Shown here: piece by piece, positions 8,803 through 18,223 of the stretch | Layout of the letters: each line of letters opens with the position of its first letter | How positions within the stretch are numbered: the first letter of the stretch is position 1 | Source of the DNA: Bacillota bacterium | GTDB lineage: Bacteria; Bacillota; UBA4882; UBA8346 | NCBI GenBank assembly: GCA_023401925.1 | Contig: JAEXDA010000043.1 | Span: 372,001-436,000, forward strand | Length of the DNA: 64,000 bases | Direction: 5' to 3' | Program-made: the position numbers and the translations under genes | Notes under the pieces: generated by a model | The model's database searches: none | Seen by the model: the letters and a program-made list of their open reading frames with translations, nothing else | Told to the model about the DNA's origin: nothing

Positions 8803-9498
8803 GTGATACCGATTATTGAAACAGTAAACTTGTATAAATGCTTTAAACTGGGCGAAGTCGAGGTCGAGGTATTAAAGAATATCAATCTCACCATTGGGCA
8901 GGGCGAGTTTGTTTCCATCATGGGGCCGTCCGGATCCGGAAAAAGCACACTTTTATATTTAATCGGAGGACTCGATAAACCGACCTCAGGCAGTATTAAA
9001 ATTAAAGGCCAGGAATTATCCGCCATGAAAGACCAGGAAGAGAGCGTCATGCGGCGCCGGGATCTTGGTTTTGTATTTCAGTTTTACAATCTGATCCCCA
9101 ATCTGAATGTGGAAGAGAACATCATGCTGCCGGTGTTGCTCGACGGAAAACCCCTCAAAGCCGAAAAGCAAAAGCTGGATCAAATATTGGAGGATGTGGG
9201 GCTTTCCGATCGCCGTTATCATACTCCCCGGGAATTGTCCGGCGGTCAACAGCAGAGGGTGGCTATAGCCAGAGCTTTAATCAATGAACCGGATATTATT
9301 TTGGCGGACGAACCCATTGGCAATCTTGACAGTAAAACGGGGATGGAAGTTATGAAATTATTGAAGCGAATTCATCAGGAACGCCGGAAAACCATTCTTC
9401 AGGTCACCCACTCGGAAGAGGCGGCCGGTTATGGAGAACGGATCATTCATGTGCGGGACGGAAAGGTGTGGGAGGCAAATGGCGAAGAAAGTGTTTAA
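8803..9498 (+). CDS. ABC transporter ATP-binding protein, LolD/MacB type
   Basis: A 231-residue ATPase with Walker A GPSGSGKST, Q-loop VFQFYNL, signature LSGGQQQRVAIARAL, Walker B IILADEP and H-loop VTHSEE. It belongs to the family that energises FtsX-type permeases, such as the gene immediately upstream. The start is a GTG 11 bases after the permease stop, preceded by GAGGGAATC. Its 3' end overlaps the adaptor gene by 20 bases, showing translational coupling in a three-gene exporter operon. Confidence 0.9.
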   Translation: MIPIIETVNLYKCFKLGEVEVEVLKNINLTIGQGEFVSIMGPSGSGKSTLLYLIGGLDKPTSGSIKIKGQELSAMKDQEESVMRRRDLGFVFQFYNLIPNLNVEENIMLPVLLDGKPLKAEKQKLDQILEDVGLSDRRYHTPRELSGGQQQRVAIARALINEPDIILADEPIGNLDSKTGMEVMKLLKRIHQERRKTILQVTHSEEAAGYGERIIHVRDGKVWEANGEESV

Positions 9499-10495
9499 AT
9501 GGATGAAATTCATCCAATTCATGAAGGTAACGACCCTCCTGGTGATCATTGGTATCCTTATGGTGAGCGCCGGTTGCAAAAAGAAGGCTCCAAAAACAGT
9601 ATCTGCGGTAAAGGCCGAACCGGTAAAACAGGCAGTTGAGGCATTCGGAATCGTGAAGGCCAGGGATTATAAAGATATTAATCTTGATTTTCCGGCCCAA
9701 ATTCAAAAAGTTCCGGTGAAAAACGGCCAACATGTGAAGCTGAATGAACCTTTGATCTATTTAAACATCAATAACTTCATGGCAATGATTAAAAATAAGG
9801 AAAACGAATTGAATTCAGCCCGTTTTGAGCTGCTCAGAGCCCGCAAGAATCTGGCTGACGCCAAGGAAGTATACCATCGTGCCCAGCGTCAATTGGCCGA
9901 TAAGGAAGAGCTGTTTCATAAAGGGGCGATTTCCAGGCAGGAGATCGATGACTTGCGCGATCAGGCAAAAGAAAAGGAAAAGGCTGTGACCAGTCTTGAG
10001 CCCTTATCCGGACAATCCGCAACAGAAGCAATCACCGCTATCGGGGTACAATCGGAAAAAGTTTCGGTGTTGGAATATGATTTAAAACGGATGAAAGATA
10101 AATTGAATCAAAGTTTCTTGCAGGGCAATATCATCGTCTCCGATTATGCCAACGCAGTGGTATATGACGTGAATTGCGCAGCCGGATACTCGGTCGGCAC
10201 CAACGACACTTCCGGAAATGCCCAACAAAAGTTGTTAAGCATCATGGATCTTAACAGCCTATATATCTCTGCCAATGTGGCCGAGGAGTTCATTAAGGAT
10301 GTACATATCGGCGCCGCCGTCACCATACTGCCGGTCGCGGATAACTCCCGGAAATACCGGGGAAAAGTCATCCGCATCGCGGATATGGCAGTAAAAGAAA
10401 ATGGCGAGACCAATGTGGCGGTTGAGATATCGCTGGATAATCCGGATGGTTTTTTACGGCCCAACTTTAATGTGGACGTTGAGATCGCCAAGTAA
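9479..10495 (+). CDS. Lipoprotein membrane-fusion (HlyD/RND-type) adaptor
   Basis: From the ATG at 9479 (GGGAGG five bases upstream) the protein has a lysine-rich N-terminus, a hydrophobic stretch and a lipobox ending in ILMVSAGC, so it should be a lipoprotein on the outer face of the membrane. A biotinyl-lipoyl-like segment (IQKVPVKNGQHVKLNEPL) precedes a long alpha-helical hairpin (about residues 95-190, rich in K/E/A/L heptads). A beta-barrel and C-terminal part (RPNFNVDVEIA) follow. It is the periplasmic adaptor-like partner of the exporter encoded just upstream. The frame extends further upstream inside the ATPase gene, but without a ribosome site. Confidence 0.8.
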   Translation: MAKKVFKWMKFIQFMKVTTLLVIIGILMVSAGCKKKAPKTVSAVKAEPVKQAVEAFGIVKARDYKDINLDFPAQIQKVPVKNGQHVKLNEPLIYLNINNFMAMIKNKENELNSARFELLRARKNLADAKEVYHRAQRQLADKEELFHKGAISRQEIDDLRDQAKEKEKAVTSLEPLSGQSATEAITAIGVQSEKVSVLEYDLKRMKDKLNQSFLQGNIIVSDYANAVVYDVNCAAGYSVGTNDTSGNAQQKLLSIMDLNSLYISANVAEEFIKDVHIGAAVTILPVADNSRKYRGKVIRIADMAVKENGETNVAVEISLDNPDGFLRPNFNVDVEIAK

Positions 10496-10535
10496 ATCAG
10501 GGGATTAAATATGAGTAAATTTTCTTGGGGAAAAA

Positions 10536-10564
10536 TTGACATCGATTTTCAACTATGCTATTAT
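10536..10564 (+). promoter_or_regulatory. Promoter of the thiamine transport operon
   Basis: TTGACA (10536-10541), a 17-base spacer and TATTAT (10559-10564) place the start at about 10571, just before the TPP riboswitch. Confidence 0.75.
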
Positions 10565-10576
10565 CAAACCATAATC

Positions 10577-10692
10577 AAGAGGGGTGCTCCTTGAGGGCTG
10601 AGATTATACCCTTTAAACCTGATCCGGGTAATGCCGGCGTAGGGAAAACGGATATTAAAAAAGCCCTCTTCTTCGAAGAGGGTTAAATTTTA
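10577..10692 (+). promoter_or_regulatory. TPP (THI-box) riboswitch with terminator
   Basis: The conserved elements are present in order: GGGGTGC (10581-10587), CTGAGA (10598-10603), ACCTGATC (10617-10624) and GCCGGCGTAGGGAA (about 10633-10646). A hairpin AGCCCTCTTC/GAAGAGGGTT (10662-10684) with a T-rich tail follows, and would act as the ligand-dependent terminator. When thiamine pyrophosphate is bound the downstream importer genes should be switched off. Confidence 0.95.
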
Positions 10693-10739
10693 TGATAACG
10701 GACGGGTGGCGCTCCCCAATCCAAAGTGGAGGTTAGTTC

Positions 10740-11747
10740 ATGAAAAAATTTTTTTGGGGATTGTTGGTGGTTGTATTAGCATTGGGTTCCTGTAGTTTCG
10801 GGGAAAATAACAAGCTCTTGACGGTTTATACCTATTCGAGCTTTCCCGTGCCTTTGATGGAGCATGCTAAAAGTCATTTTCGAAAAACCTTCGGAGCGAA
10901 AGTTGAATTTAAGTCTTTTTCCGACACCGGGCCCTTATTTAATCAATTAATCCAGGAAAAACAAAATCCCTTGGCCGATGTGGTGATTGGGGTTGACAAC
11001 AACTATCTGGTCAAGGCGATGAAGTATGATCTTTTTCAGCCTTATCGTCCGAAAGCGGTTGCCAAAATCAAACGGGAATTCCTATTTGACCAGCGTTTTT
11101 TATTAACGCCATTCGATTATGGATTGGTCCTCTTTAATTATGATCGAGAAAAACTGGGACGGGTTCCCCGTTCCCATAAGGACTTGCTTGATCCGTATTA
11201 TAAAGGAAAAATCATTATTGAAAACCCGCAAACATCCTCGCCGGGGCAGGTTTTTTTATTAACGACGATTGCCTTGTACGGCGAGAAGGGATATCTCGAC
11301 TATTGGAAGGCTTTGAAAAAGAATATTTTAACGATCGCCCCGGGCTGGGATGAAGCTTATGGTATTTATACCAACGGTGAAGCTCCGATCGTTTTGTCCT
11401 ACGGAACAAGCCCGGTTTATCACTTCATTCATGAACATACGGAAAGGTATCAGCCTTTGGTGCTTGATGACGCGGCTTACGCTCAGATCGAGGCCATGGG
11501 GATTGTGAAAGGAACCCGCAATGCCAAACTGGCCCAAGCATTCGAAGAATATGTGTTGGGCCCGGAGTTTCAGAACCTGATCCCCGAGAACCAGTACATG
11601 TATCCGGTGCGTCAGAATCTGCAATTGCCGGAGAGTTTCCGGATTGCCGCCCGGGTTAAAAAGGTTTTAAACTTGCCTGGGGAGAAAGTGGCTAAAAATA
11701 TGGACACCTGGCTTAATCAATGGGAAAAGGTTATCAATGAACAATAA
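10740..11747 (+). CDS. thiB: Thiamine ABC transporter, substrate-binding lipoprotein
   Basis: A 335-residue extracellular binding protein with signal sequence and lipobox LALGSC. The mature part opens TVYTYSSFPVPLMEHA and continues with DVVIGVDNNYLVKAM, the pattern of the thiamine-binding (TbpA/ThiB) branch of the iron/thiamine-type solute-binding family. GTGGAGG lies nine bases before the ATG. The TPP riboswitch directly upstream makes thiamine or a thiamine phosphate the probable substrate. It overlaps thiP by 11 bases. Confidence 0.9.
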   Translation: MKKFFWGLLVVVLALGSCSFGENNKLLTVYTYSSFPVPLMEHAKSHFRKTFGAKVEFKSFSDTGPLFNQLIQEKQNPLADVVIGVDNNYLVKAMKYDLFQPYRPKAVAKIKREFLFDQRFLLTPFDYGLVLFNYDREKLGRVPRSHKDLLDPYYKGKIIIENPQTSSPGQVFLLTTIALYGEKGYLDYWKALKKNILTIAPGWDEAYGIYTNGEAPIVLSYGTSPVYHFIHEHTERYQPLVLDDAAYAQIEAMGIVKGTRNAKLAQAFEEYVLGPEFQNLIPENQYMYPVRQNLQLPESFRIAARVKKVLNLPGEKVAKNMDTWLNQWEKVINEQ

Positions 11748-13383
11748 ATCTTCCAATCCATCGGGATCGGGCAAACTGCTTATTTATGGCACGACATTGG
11801 CGCTTTTTTATTTACCGGTGATCATTGTTTTGGCAAAAGCGTTCCTAGCCAGGGACGCTTTTGTTCACCTCGGTCAATTTCTTGGTTCCCGGATTTTTTG
11901 GAATACTATGTTATTTTCGGTTGAAGAGGCTTTTTTGAGCGCGGTCCTCAGTTTGCTATTAGCCCTCCCCGGGGCCTATTTCTTTGGGCGTTTTGATTTT
12001 CCCGGCAAAAATATCATGCGTGGCATCATGGTGCTGCCGTTTATGTTCCCCAGTATCATGGTGGTCCTGGGAATGATCGTTTTTTACGGAAATAACGGTG
12101 TGTTCAATCACTTGCTTTCCTCACTGGGCAGCAGCTTTAGATTCACCGATCTATATGGGTTTTGGGGGATTATTTTAGCGCACGTTTTCTATAATTTTAC
12201 TTTTTGTCTGCGGATGTTAGGAGAAAGCTGGCAAAGAATCGATGCCAGGCTGCTGGAAGCTTCGCACACCTTAGGGGCCAAATCCTTTGCTACCTGGCGG
12301 CGCATTGTACTTCCGCTCTTATTGCCGACGCTGATGTATCTTTTGGTGCTGGTGTTTTTATATTCTTTTCTCAGTTTCACCATTGTCCTGGTTTTGGGCG
12401 GTTATCTTTATAAAACCTTTGAAGTGTTAATCTACATTGATTACAATCAAAAACTCGATTTTAACAGGGCTGCTATGATTGCTGCCGTTCAAACAATAAT
12501 TTTAGCGGCAGTGATGAGTTTTCAAGGATTTTTGAGCCGGAGAGCCAAAAATCTTTCGGAGTCCGTTTTAGAATTACCTAAATTAAGTTTTAGAAAATTG
12601 CCGCTGCAAACCGGAATTTTCGGGGGATATCTGATTTTGGCCGCCTTCTTCCTGCTGGGCCCGTTTGTGACTATTTTGGGGCGCTCTTTTCATGAGGGAG
12701 GAACATTCAACGGCTCATTTACGCTGGCCAATTATAGCTTGTTGTTTCGGGACGGGTTTAAGTTCGCGGTCGGCAAAGATTTTGTAAGCATGTTTTGCTC
12801 AAGTCTTTTCATTGCATTGGCGGTCTCTTTGCTAACCGTAACGTTGGCCTATTGGTTTGCCAGAGAGCGTCGCAAGCAGGCTTGGCAAAACGTTGACTTA
12901 TGGCTCCAACTGCCGCTGGGAATTTCCTTCTTAACATTTGCTTTTGGACTTTTTTGGATCGGCCGGACTTTTCCCAGTGGGGTATTGGTAATCTGGGCCC
13001 AGGTTTTTATGATTTTTCCGTTTGTTTATTCCTTGCTAAAAACTTCCCGGGCTGAACTGGGAGACCAGTTGCTGGATGCTGCCGCCACTTTAGGGGCGAA
13101 CAGGAAAAAGGCATTTTGGTCCGTGGAGTTTCCAATCATGAAAAAATCAATGATTACTGCTTTAACATATGCAATGGCTTTATCGCTTGGGGATTTGACA
13201 GCGGTTTTGGTCTTGGGCAGGGGAGAACTGATAACGATTCCGGTGGCAATCTACCGTCTTATTGGCCATTACCGGTTCGCACAGGCCACAGCTCTCGGCA
13301 GTCTATTTATTTTGGCGGCTTTGATATTTTTTGTCCTTTTGGAAGCCGGCAAGCCTCATGGAATCAAGAAAGGTCCTTCGTGA
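11737..13383 (+). CDS. thiP: Thiamine ABC transporter permease, fused two-domain
   Basis: This 548-residue integral membrane protein contains two tandem binding-protein-dependent permease domains with about twelve helices. EAA-type cytoplasmic loops lie near residues 170-195 (EASHTLGAKSFATWRRIVLP) and 440-465 (DAAATLGANRKKAFWSVEFP). It forms the membrane channel for thiamine import with the proteins encoded on either side. The ATG overlaps the end of thiB, indicating translational coupling. The whole operon is under the TPP riboswitch. Confidence 0.9.
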   Translation: MNNKSSNPSGSGKLLIYGTTLALFYLPVIIVLAKAFLARDAFVHLGQFLGSRIFWNTMLFSVEEAFLSAVLSLLLALPGAYFFGRFDFPGKNIMRGIMVLPFMFPSIMVVLGMIVFYGNNGVFNHLLSSLGSSFRFTDLYGFWGIILAHVFYNFTFCLRMLGESWQRIDARLLEASHTLGAKSFATWRRIVLPLLLPTLMYLLVLVFLYSFLSFTIVLVLGGYLYKTFEVLIYIDYNQKLDFNRAAMIAAVQTIILAAVMSFQGFLSRRAKNLSESVLELPKLSFRKLPLQTGIFGGYLILAAFFLLGPFVTILGRSFHEGGTFNGSFTLANYSLLFRDGFKFAVGKDFVSMFCSSLFIALAVSLLTVTLAYWFARERRKQAWQNVDLWLQLPLGISFLTFAFGLFWIGRTFPSGVLVIWAQVFMIFPFVYSLLKTSRAELGDQLLDAAATLGANRKKAFWSVEFPIMKKSMITALTYAMALSLGDLTAVLVLGRGELITIPVAIYRLIGHYRFAQATALGSLFILAALIFFVLLEAGKPHGIKKGPS

Positions 13384-13433
13384 CTGAACGTTTCCAGCGG
13401 GCAACGAAGAAGGAATCCCAAGGAGGTCTGAAA

Positions 13434-14492
13434 ATGGAAGAGCCCTTTTTATCCATTGATGTAACGAAACTTTACCCTGAATTTGAAATTAAAGTCTGTT
13501 TACAGGTGCGGCGAGGAGAGTTTTTTTCTCTGGTTGGTCCCAGCGGATGCGGTAAAACCACATTATTGCGACTGATTGCGGGCTTGGAAACCGCTGATGG
13601 GGGATTCATCTGTTTGGACGGGCGGGAGATAACGAAGACTCCGGCGGCGGACAGGCAGATCGGCTTGGTATTTCAGGAATATGCTCTTTTTCCTCACCTT
13701 ACCGTGGCTCAAAATATCGAATACGGTTTGCTGGTTCAGAAAATGCCTTCCCTGGCGAGAAAAAGCCGGCTTCATGATTTGCTGGCCCTTTTTGAACTGG
13801 AACCCTTGGCGATGCGTGAAATTCATCAGATATCCGGAGGGGAACGCCAACGGGTCGCCATGGCGAGAGCTTTGGCCCCCAATCCACTCATCTTATTAAT
13901 GGATGAACCTTTTTCCGCTCTGGATTACAGCTTGCGGCAACGCTTACAAAAGGATTTGCAGCAAATACAAAAAAGCCTCGGATTTACGGCTATTTTTGTC
14001 ACCCATCAGCAGGAAGAGGCGCTTTCGTTATCGGATCGTTTGGCTGTGATGCAAAAAGGAAGAGTTTTTCAAATCGGAACTTCGAAAGAAATTTACGATG
14101 AACCGGCCAGCCGTTTTGTAGCCGAATTTTTGGGTGATGCCAATATTTTGCCTTGTGAGATACGCCCCATTGACGGGAAGTCCCATCTTCGACTCGAAAC
14201 CAATGATTTAGGGTATATGCCCGAATTCCAAAACCGGCAGGATGGGCAATATTGGTTGATGATCCGCCCGGAAGATTTGGAACTTGCCGAAAAAGGGCCA
14301 GGATACTTTCCTCCCAATTTACCGGTTAAAATCACCGGTCTGGAATTTTTGGGGTATGCGTATCGAATTGAAGCCGTGTATGGTCCACACACAATAAAGG
14401 CTTTGCTTGGGAAAAACAGTAAGCCGCCGGCAATCGGGATGGAAGTGACCCTTGCGTTGAACCCATCCAATATCAGAATTCTTTCGGATTAA
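13434..14492 (+). CDS. thiQ: Thiamine ABC transporter ATP-binding protein
   Basis: The predicted 352-residue ATPase starts at the ATG after AAGGAGGTCTG; the open frame extends much further upstream within thiP but without support. It has Walker A GPSGCGKTT, Q-loop VFQEYAL, signature ISGGERQRVAMARAL, Walker B LILLMDEP and H-loop VTHQQEE. A C-terminal TOBE-like regulatory domain (about residues 240-350, ending VTLALNPSNIRIL) makes it longer than the classical 230-residue ThiQ. That fits the Potentially-PotA/FbpC-like branch used by many Gram-positive thiamine importers. It is the last gene of the riboswitch-controlled operon. Confidence 0.87.
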   Translation: MEEPFLSIDVTKLYPEFEIKVCLQVRRGEFFSLVGPSGCGKTTLLRLIAGLETADGGFICLDGREITKTPAADRQIGLVFQEYALFPHLTVAQNIEYGLLVQKMPSLARKSRLHDLLALFELEPLAMREIHQISGGERQRVAMARALAPNPLILLMDEPFSALDYSLRQRLQKDLQQIQKSLGFTAIFVTHQQEEALSLSDRLAVMQKGRVFQIGTSKEIYDEPASRFVAEFLGDANILPCEIRPIDGKSHLRLETNDLGYMPEFQNRQDGQYWLMIRPEDLELAEKGPGYFPPNLPVKITGLEFLGYAYRIEAVYGPHTIKALLGKNSKPPAIGMEVTLALNPSNIRILSD

Positions 14493-14601
14493 ACAATTCA
14501 CTCTTTTATCGTCTTTGCTTCGGCAAATTCGGAAAATTGAAAGGTTTGGCTGTTTTTTTGGCGAATAAAACGAAAAAATGATCATTTCCCGGAGGCGTTA
14601 A

Positions 14602-15390
14602 ATGTATCAAGAACCGCAGTTGGGACTGGGGGTTTTCTCCAAATTGTTGGCTATCTGGGGTATCGTCTTGGTAATCATCATCGGTACGGCGCTGATTACG
14701 GGCGGTCAAGTATATTGGTGGCAAAAAGCAGTCGCCCGTCAGGAACAACAAAACCTGAAACAACAAATTCGTGCTTTAAAGAATGAAATCCAGGTCTTAA
14801 AAAGCAATCATCCGTTAAGTCAGGGAATTCAAGAAGCCAAACTTTCCTTAGCCGTTCCAAAAACAGTCTATGAAGAAATAAATTTGCAAAATGAACTGGA
14901 GGGCCGGGAGAAAAAAGTAATCGTTTTGCTCAGTAAAGGAGATATGGAATCCCTGGCGCAGTATGTCCATCCAGAAAAGGGACTGCGTTTTTCAACGAGC
15001 TCCGAAGTCAACACCCGGAAAGATCAGGTTTTTTCGAAAAAAGAACTGATACACTTTTTCAGGGCTTACCCATCTTATACTTGGGGATATGACGAAGAAA
15101 ATGGTATGCCGTTGCGTCTAAAAACATTCGATTATTACCGGAATTACGTATATGATGCACCTTACGCCGATACCGGAGAGATAAGTTATCATGATGCCAA
15201 GAATGCAGGTTTTGGCACCGGTAACTGTTTTGAGGCCTATCCGCATTCCATTGTGGCCGAATATCGGGTGAGTGAAACCGGCACCACGGATAAAGTCGGC
15301 GCGAATTGGCGAAGTATCCGGCTGGTATTTGAGAAATACCGAAAAACATGGTTTTTGACAGGAATCATTCATGAGCTGTGGACGCTATGA
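14602..15390 (+). CDS. Single-pass membrane protein, extracellular domain unknown
   Basis: This 262-residue protein has one transmembrane helix (about residues 17-38), then a short coiled coil rich in Q/K/E/L (about 45-70). An extracytoplasmic domain follows with conserved-looking segments LAQYVHPEKGLRF, TWGYDEENGMPL and WRSIRLVFEK. The HPEKG pattern occurs in uncharacterised secreted proteins of Bacillota; I can assign no activity. The ATG follows GGAGGCGTT. It lies between thiQ and mutS, on the same strand, with gaps over 100 bases on each side, so it is probably transcribed on its own. Confidence 0.7.
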   Translation: MYQEPQLGLGVFSKLLAIWGIVLVIIIGTALITGGQVYWWQKAVARQEQQNLKQQIRALKNEIQVLKSNHPLSQGIQEAKLSLAVPKTVYEEINLQNELEGREKKVIVLLSKGDMESLAQYVHPEKGLRFSTSSEVNTRKDQVFSKKELIHFFRAYPSYTWGYDEENGMPLRLKTFDYYRNYVYDAPYADTGEISYHDAKNAGFGTGNCFEAYPHSIVAEYRVSETGTTDKVGANWRSIRLVFEKYRKTWFLTGIIHELWTL

Positions 15391-15569
15391 ATCCCATAAA
15401 TTCTATGGTCCGCGAATATTCTCGAAATCTCTGCTTTTTAAAAAAGGATACTTTGCCGGATTTGTCGAAGATACACGATAAATTGGGGTTTTTAACCCTT
15501 GATGACCAATTATTTCCTTATTTTTTCTTGAATTTGATAATTTGTATCGTTTTTATTTGAGGTGTCAAA

Positions 15570-18212
15570 ATGGCAAAAACTACGCCCATGCTTCAACAAT
15601 ATATGGAGGTCAAGAAGGAATACGAAGGCTGTATCCTTTTTTTTAGGCTGGGCGATTTTTATGAAATGTTTTTGGATGACGCGGTCACCGCCTCCCGTGA
15701 ATTGGAAATCGTTCTTACCTCCCGGGAATCCGGCGGCCATGAAAGAATTCCCATGTGCGGAATCCCCTATCATGCAGTTTCGGGATATCTGGCTAAATTG
15801 CTCAGTAAAGGGTATAAGGTAGCTATCTGCGAACAGGTGGAAGATCCCAAACTTGCCAAGGGGATTGTAAAGCGAGAAGTGATCCGGGTCATTACTCCCG
15901 GAACGGTCATTGAAGATCAGTTGCTGACGGAGAAGGCCAATAATTATTTGGCCACCTTTGTGGGCTGGGAGAATTTTTGGGGCCTTGGTTATGTTGATCT
16001 TTCAACCGGTGAATTCAAGGTTACTCAATTTCCAAAAGCGGAAACAACGTTGTTACTTACCGAGCTGACCCGGATCCGCCCCGCCGAGCTCTATATCTTG
16101 AAAAATGAACAGGATTTGGTTGGCCGTTTTCAGCAAATTTCCGATGTTTCAATAACCTTGGGAAGTGCCGTTTCGTTTCAATATGAACAAGCGTATCATT
16201 TGTTACTCGAACATTTTCAGGTTCAAAGCCTCCGCGCTTTCGGAATGGAAGAATTGCCGGCCGCAGTTTGCGCTGCCGGGGCTCTTTTACAATACCTGAT
16301 CGAGACTCAGAAAAACACGCTGCTTCATTTGAGAAAAATCAGCACCTATCAAATTGGCGAATATATGGCCCTGGATCTGGCCACCAGACGCAATTTGGAA
16401 TTAACGCGGAACATCCGGAGTGGCGAAACCAGCAGTAGCCTCTATGGAGTATTGGATCAAACCGTGACCTCAATGGGGGGAAGAATGTTAAGAAACTGGG
16501 TTGAGCAACCTTTAACCCGTCTGAAACCCGTTCAAGAGCGTCAATCGGCCATTGGGGAGTTTACTGTTAATCTGGAGGCCCGGGAAACCCTAAGGGAAGG
16601 TTTGCATAAAACCTATGATTTACAGCGTATTTTAAGTAAACTTGCCAGCAATAATGCAAATGCAAGGGATTTATTGGCTCTAAAAAATACTTTAGCGGAA
16701 ATCCCGGCGCTCAAAGAATCTCTACGAAACTTTTCCAGTGAAAGACTGGTCTTTCTCAAAGAAAAACTTCAACCCCTTTCGGCATTGAGCGAAATGTTGG
16801 AATCGGCTTTAAAGGACGATCCGCCCCTTTCCGTCAAAGAAGGCGGAATGATCAAGAATTCCTATCATTCGGAATTGGCTCATCTGATTGAAGCCAGTTC
16901 TCAAGGTAGACGTTGGGTAGCTGAACTGGAACAAAAGGAGAAAGAACGGACCGGTATTAAATCATTAAAAATTGGTTACAACCAGGTTTTCGGATATTAT
17001 ATTGAAGTTACCCATGCCAATTTGAATCTGGTGCCGCCGGATTATATCCGGAAACAAACTCTTGCCAACGGAGAACGGTTTATTAACCAGACCTTAAAAG
17101 AATATGAGGATTTGATTGTTAATGCCCATGAAAAAAGTACAGCCCTTGAGTTTCAAATCTTTTGTCAGTTGCGGGAGGCTGTTTTAGAAGAAATCGACAG
17201 TTTGCAGGCCAATGCCGATGCTTTGGCGGAGTTGGACGTACTGGTTGCATTGGCTGAAACTGCGGTACGTTATAATTATGTCAGGCCCGAAATGAATGAA
17301 ACCGGTAAAATACTCATTGTTGACGGCCGTCATCCGGTTGTCGAAAGAATGCTCCCTGCCGGAAAATTTGTCCCCAATGATACATTTTTGGAGATGACCG
17401 ATAACCGGACCCAAATGATTACCGGTCCGAACATGGCCGGAAAATCAACCTACATGCGGCAAGTGGCTTTAATTGTTCTTTTGGCTCATATCGGCAGTTT
17501 TATTCCTGCCAAATCGGCGGAAATTTCCGTAGTTGACAGGATTTTTACCCGGGTAGGCGCTTCGGATGATTTGGCAACCGGGCAGAGTACTTTTATGGTT
17601 GAAATGAACGAAGTAGCTTATATTCTCAATCATGCTACTTTCCGTTCGCTGGTGATATTGGATGAAATCGGCCGCGGTACCAGTACTTTTGACGGCCTGA
17701 GCATTGCTTGGGCTGTTGTTGAGTTCATTCATCATACCCAACGGATTGGTTGCAAAACATTGGTTGCTACGCATTACCATGAATTGACCGAGTTAGAAGA
17801 AGAAAATCCGGGGCTGAAAAACTATCATATAGCTGTTGAGCGGGATGGGGAAGAAATTGTTTTTTTACGCAAAATTCTTCCGGGAAAAGCGGATCAAAGT
17901 TATGGAATCGAAGTAGCCCGCTTAGCTGGATTGCCTAGTGAAATTACAGGAAGGGCCAAAGAAATTCTAGCGACTCTTGAAAAAAATGATCTTGTGGAAG
18001 TAAAAAAAGCCAGAGAACCTAAAGAGTCCAAGGAAATGAAAGAACCGAAGGTTTCACAAAACCAATTGTCGCTTTTCCCGGTTGAAAAAGATGCTATTTT
18101 GGAGGAAATTCGTGAAATTGACTTGGTATCAATTACGCCTCTTCAAGCCCTGAATTTTCTTTATGAATGGCAGCAAAAAATACGTCGACAAATGGATTCT
18201 TCGTGCCGATAG
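15570..18212 (+). CDS. mutS: DNA mismatch repair protein MutS
   Basis: An 880-residue, full-length MutS. The N-terminal mismatch-binding domain carries GDFYEMF with the mismatch-wedging F-x-E. Connector, lever and clamp domains follow. The C-terminal ATPase has Walker A GPNMAGKST, Walker B VILDEIGRGTSTFD and the conserved THYHELTELE. MutS dimers scan DNA for mismatches and recruit MutL. TTGAGGTG precedes the ATG. mutL follows with overlapping or abutting reading frames, so the two are translated from one message. Confidence 0.97.
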   Translation: MAKTTPMLQQYMEVKKEYEGCILFFRLGDFYEMFLDDAVTASRELEIVLTSRESGGHERIPMCGIPYHAVSGYLAKLLSKGYKVAICEQVEDPKLAKGIVKREVIRVITPGTVIEDQLLTEKANNYLATFVGWENFWGLGYVDLSTGEFKVTQFPKAETTLLLTELTRIRPAELYILKNEQDLVGRFQQISDVSITLGSAVSFQYEQAYHLLLEHFQVQSLRAFGMEELPAAVCAAGALLQYLIETQKNTLLHLRKISTYQIGEYMALDLATRRNLELTRNIRSGETSSSLYGVLDQTVTSMGGRMLRNWVEQPLTRLKPVQERQSAIGEFTVNLEARETLREGLHKTYDLQRILSKLASNNANARDLLALKNTLAEIPALKESLRNFSSERLVFLKEKLQPLSALSEMLESALKDDPPLSVKEGGMIKNSYHSELAHLIEASSQGRRWVAELEQKEKERTGIKSLKIGYNQVFGYYIEVTHANLNLVPPDYIRKQTLANGERFINQTLKEYEDLIVNAHEKSTALEFQIFCQLREAVLEEIDSLQANADALAELDVLVALAETAVRYNYVRPEMNETGKILIVDGRHPVVERMLPAGKFVPNDTFLEMTDNRTQMITGPNMAGKSTYMRQVALIVLLAHIGSFIPAKSAEISVVDRIFTRVGASDDLATGQSTFMVEMNEVAYILNHATFRSLVILDEIGRGTSTFDGLSIAWAVVEFIHHTQRIGCKTLVATHYHELTELEEENPGLKNYHIAVERDGEEIVFLRKILPGKADQSYGIEVARLAGLPSEITGRAKEILATLEKNDLVEVKKAREPKESKEMKEPKVSQNQLSLFPVEKDAILEEIREIDLVSITPLQALNFLYEWQQKIRRQMDSSCR

Positions 18213-18223
18213 TAAAAAAAGAG

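Noticed and set aside
13116..13433. Upstream extension of thiQ by 106 codons
   Set aside because: It lies in another frame within thiP and has no ribosome site; the ATG at 13434 has AAGGAGGT and gives the normal ABC N-terminus.
15378..15560. 60-codon frame between the membrane-protein gene and mutS
   Set aside because: It overlaps the preceding gene, lacks a ribosome site and has no recognisable content.
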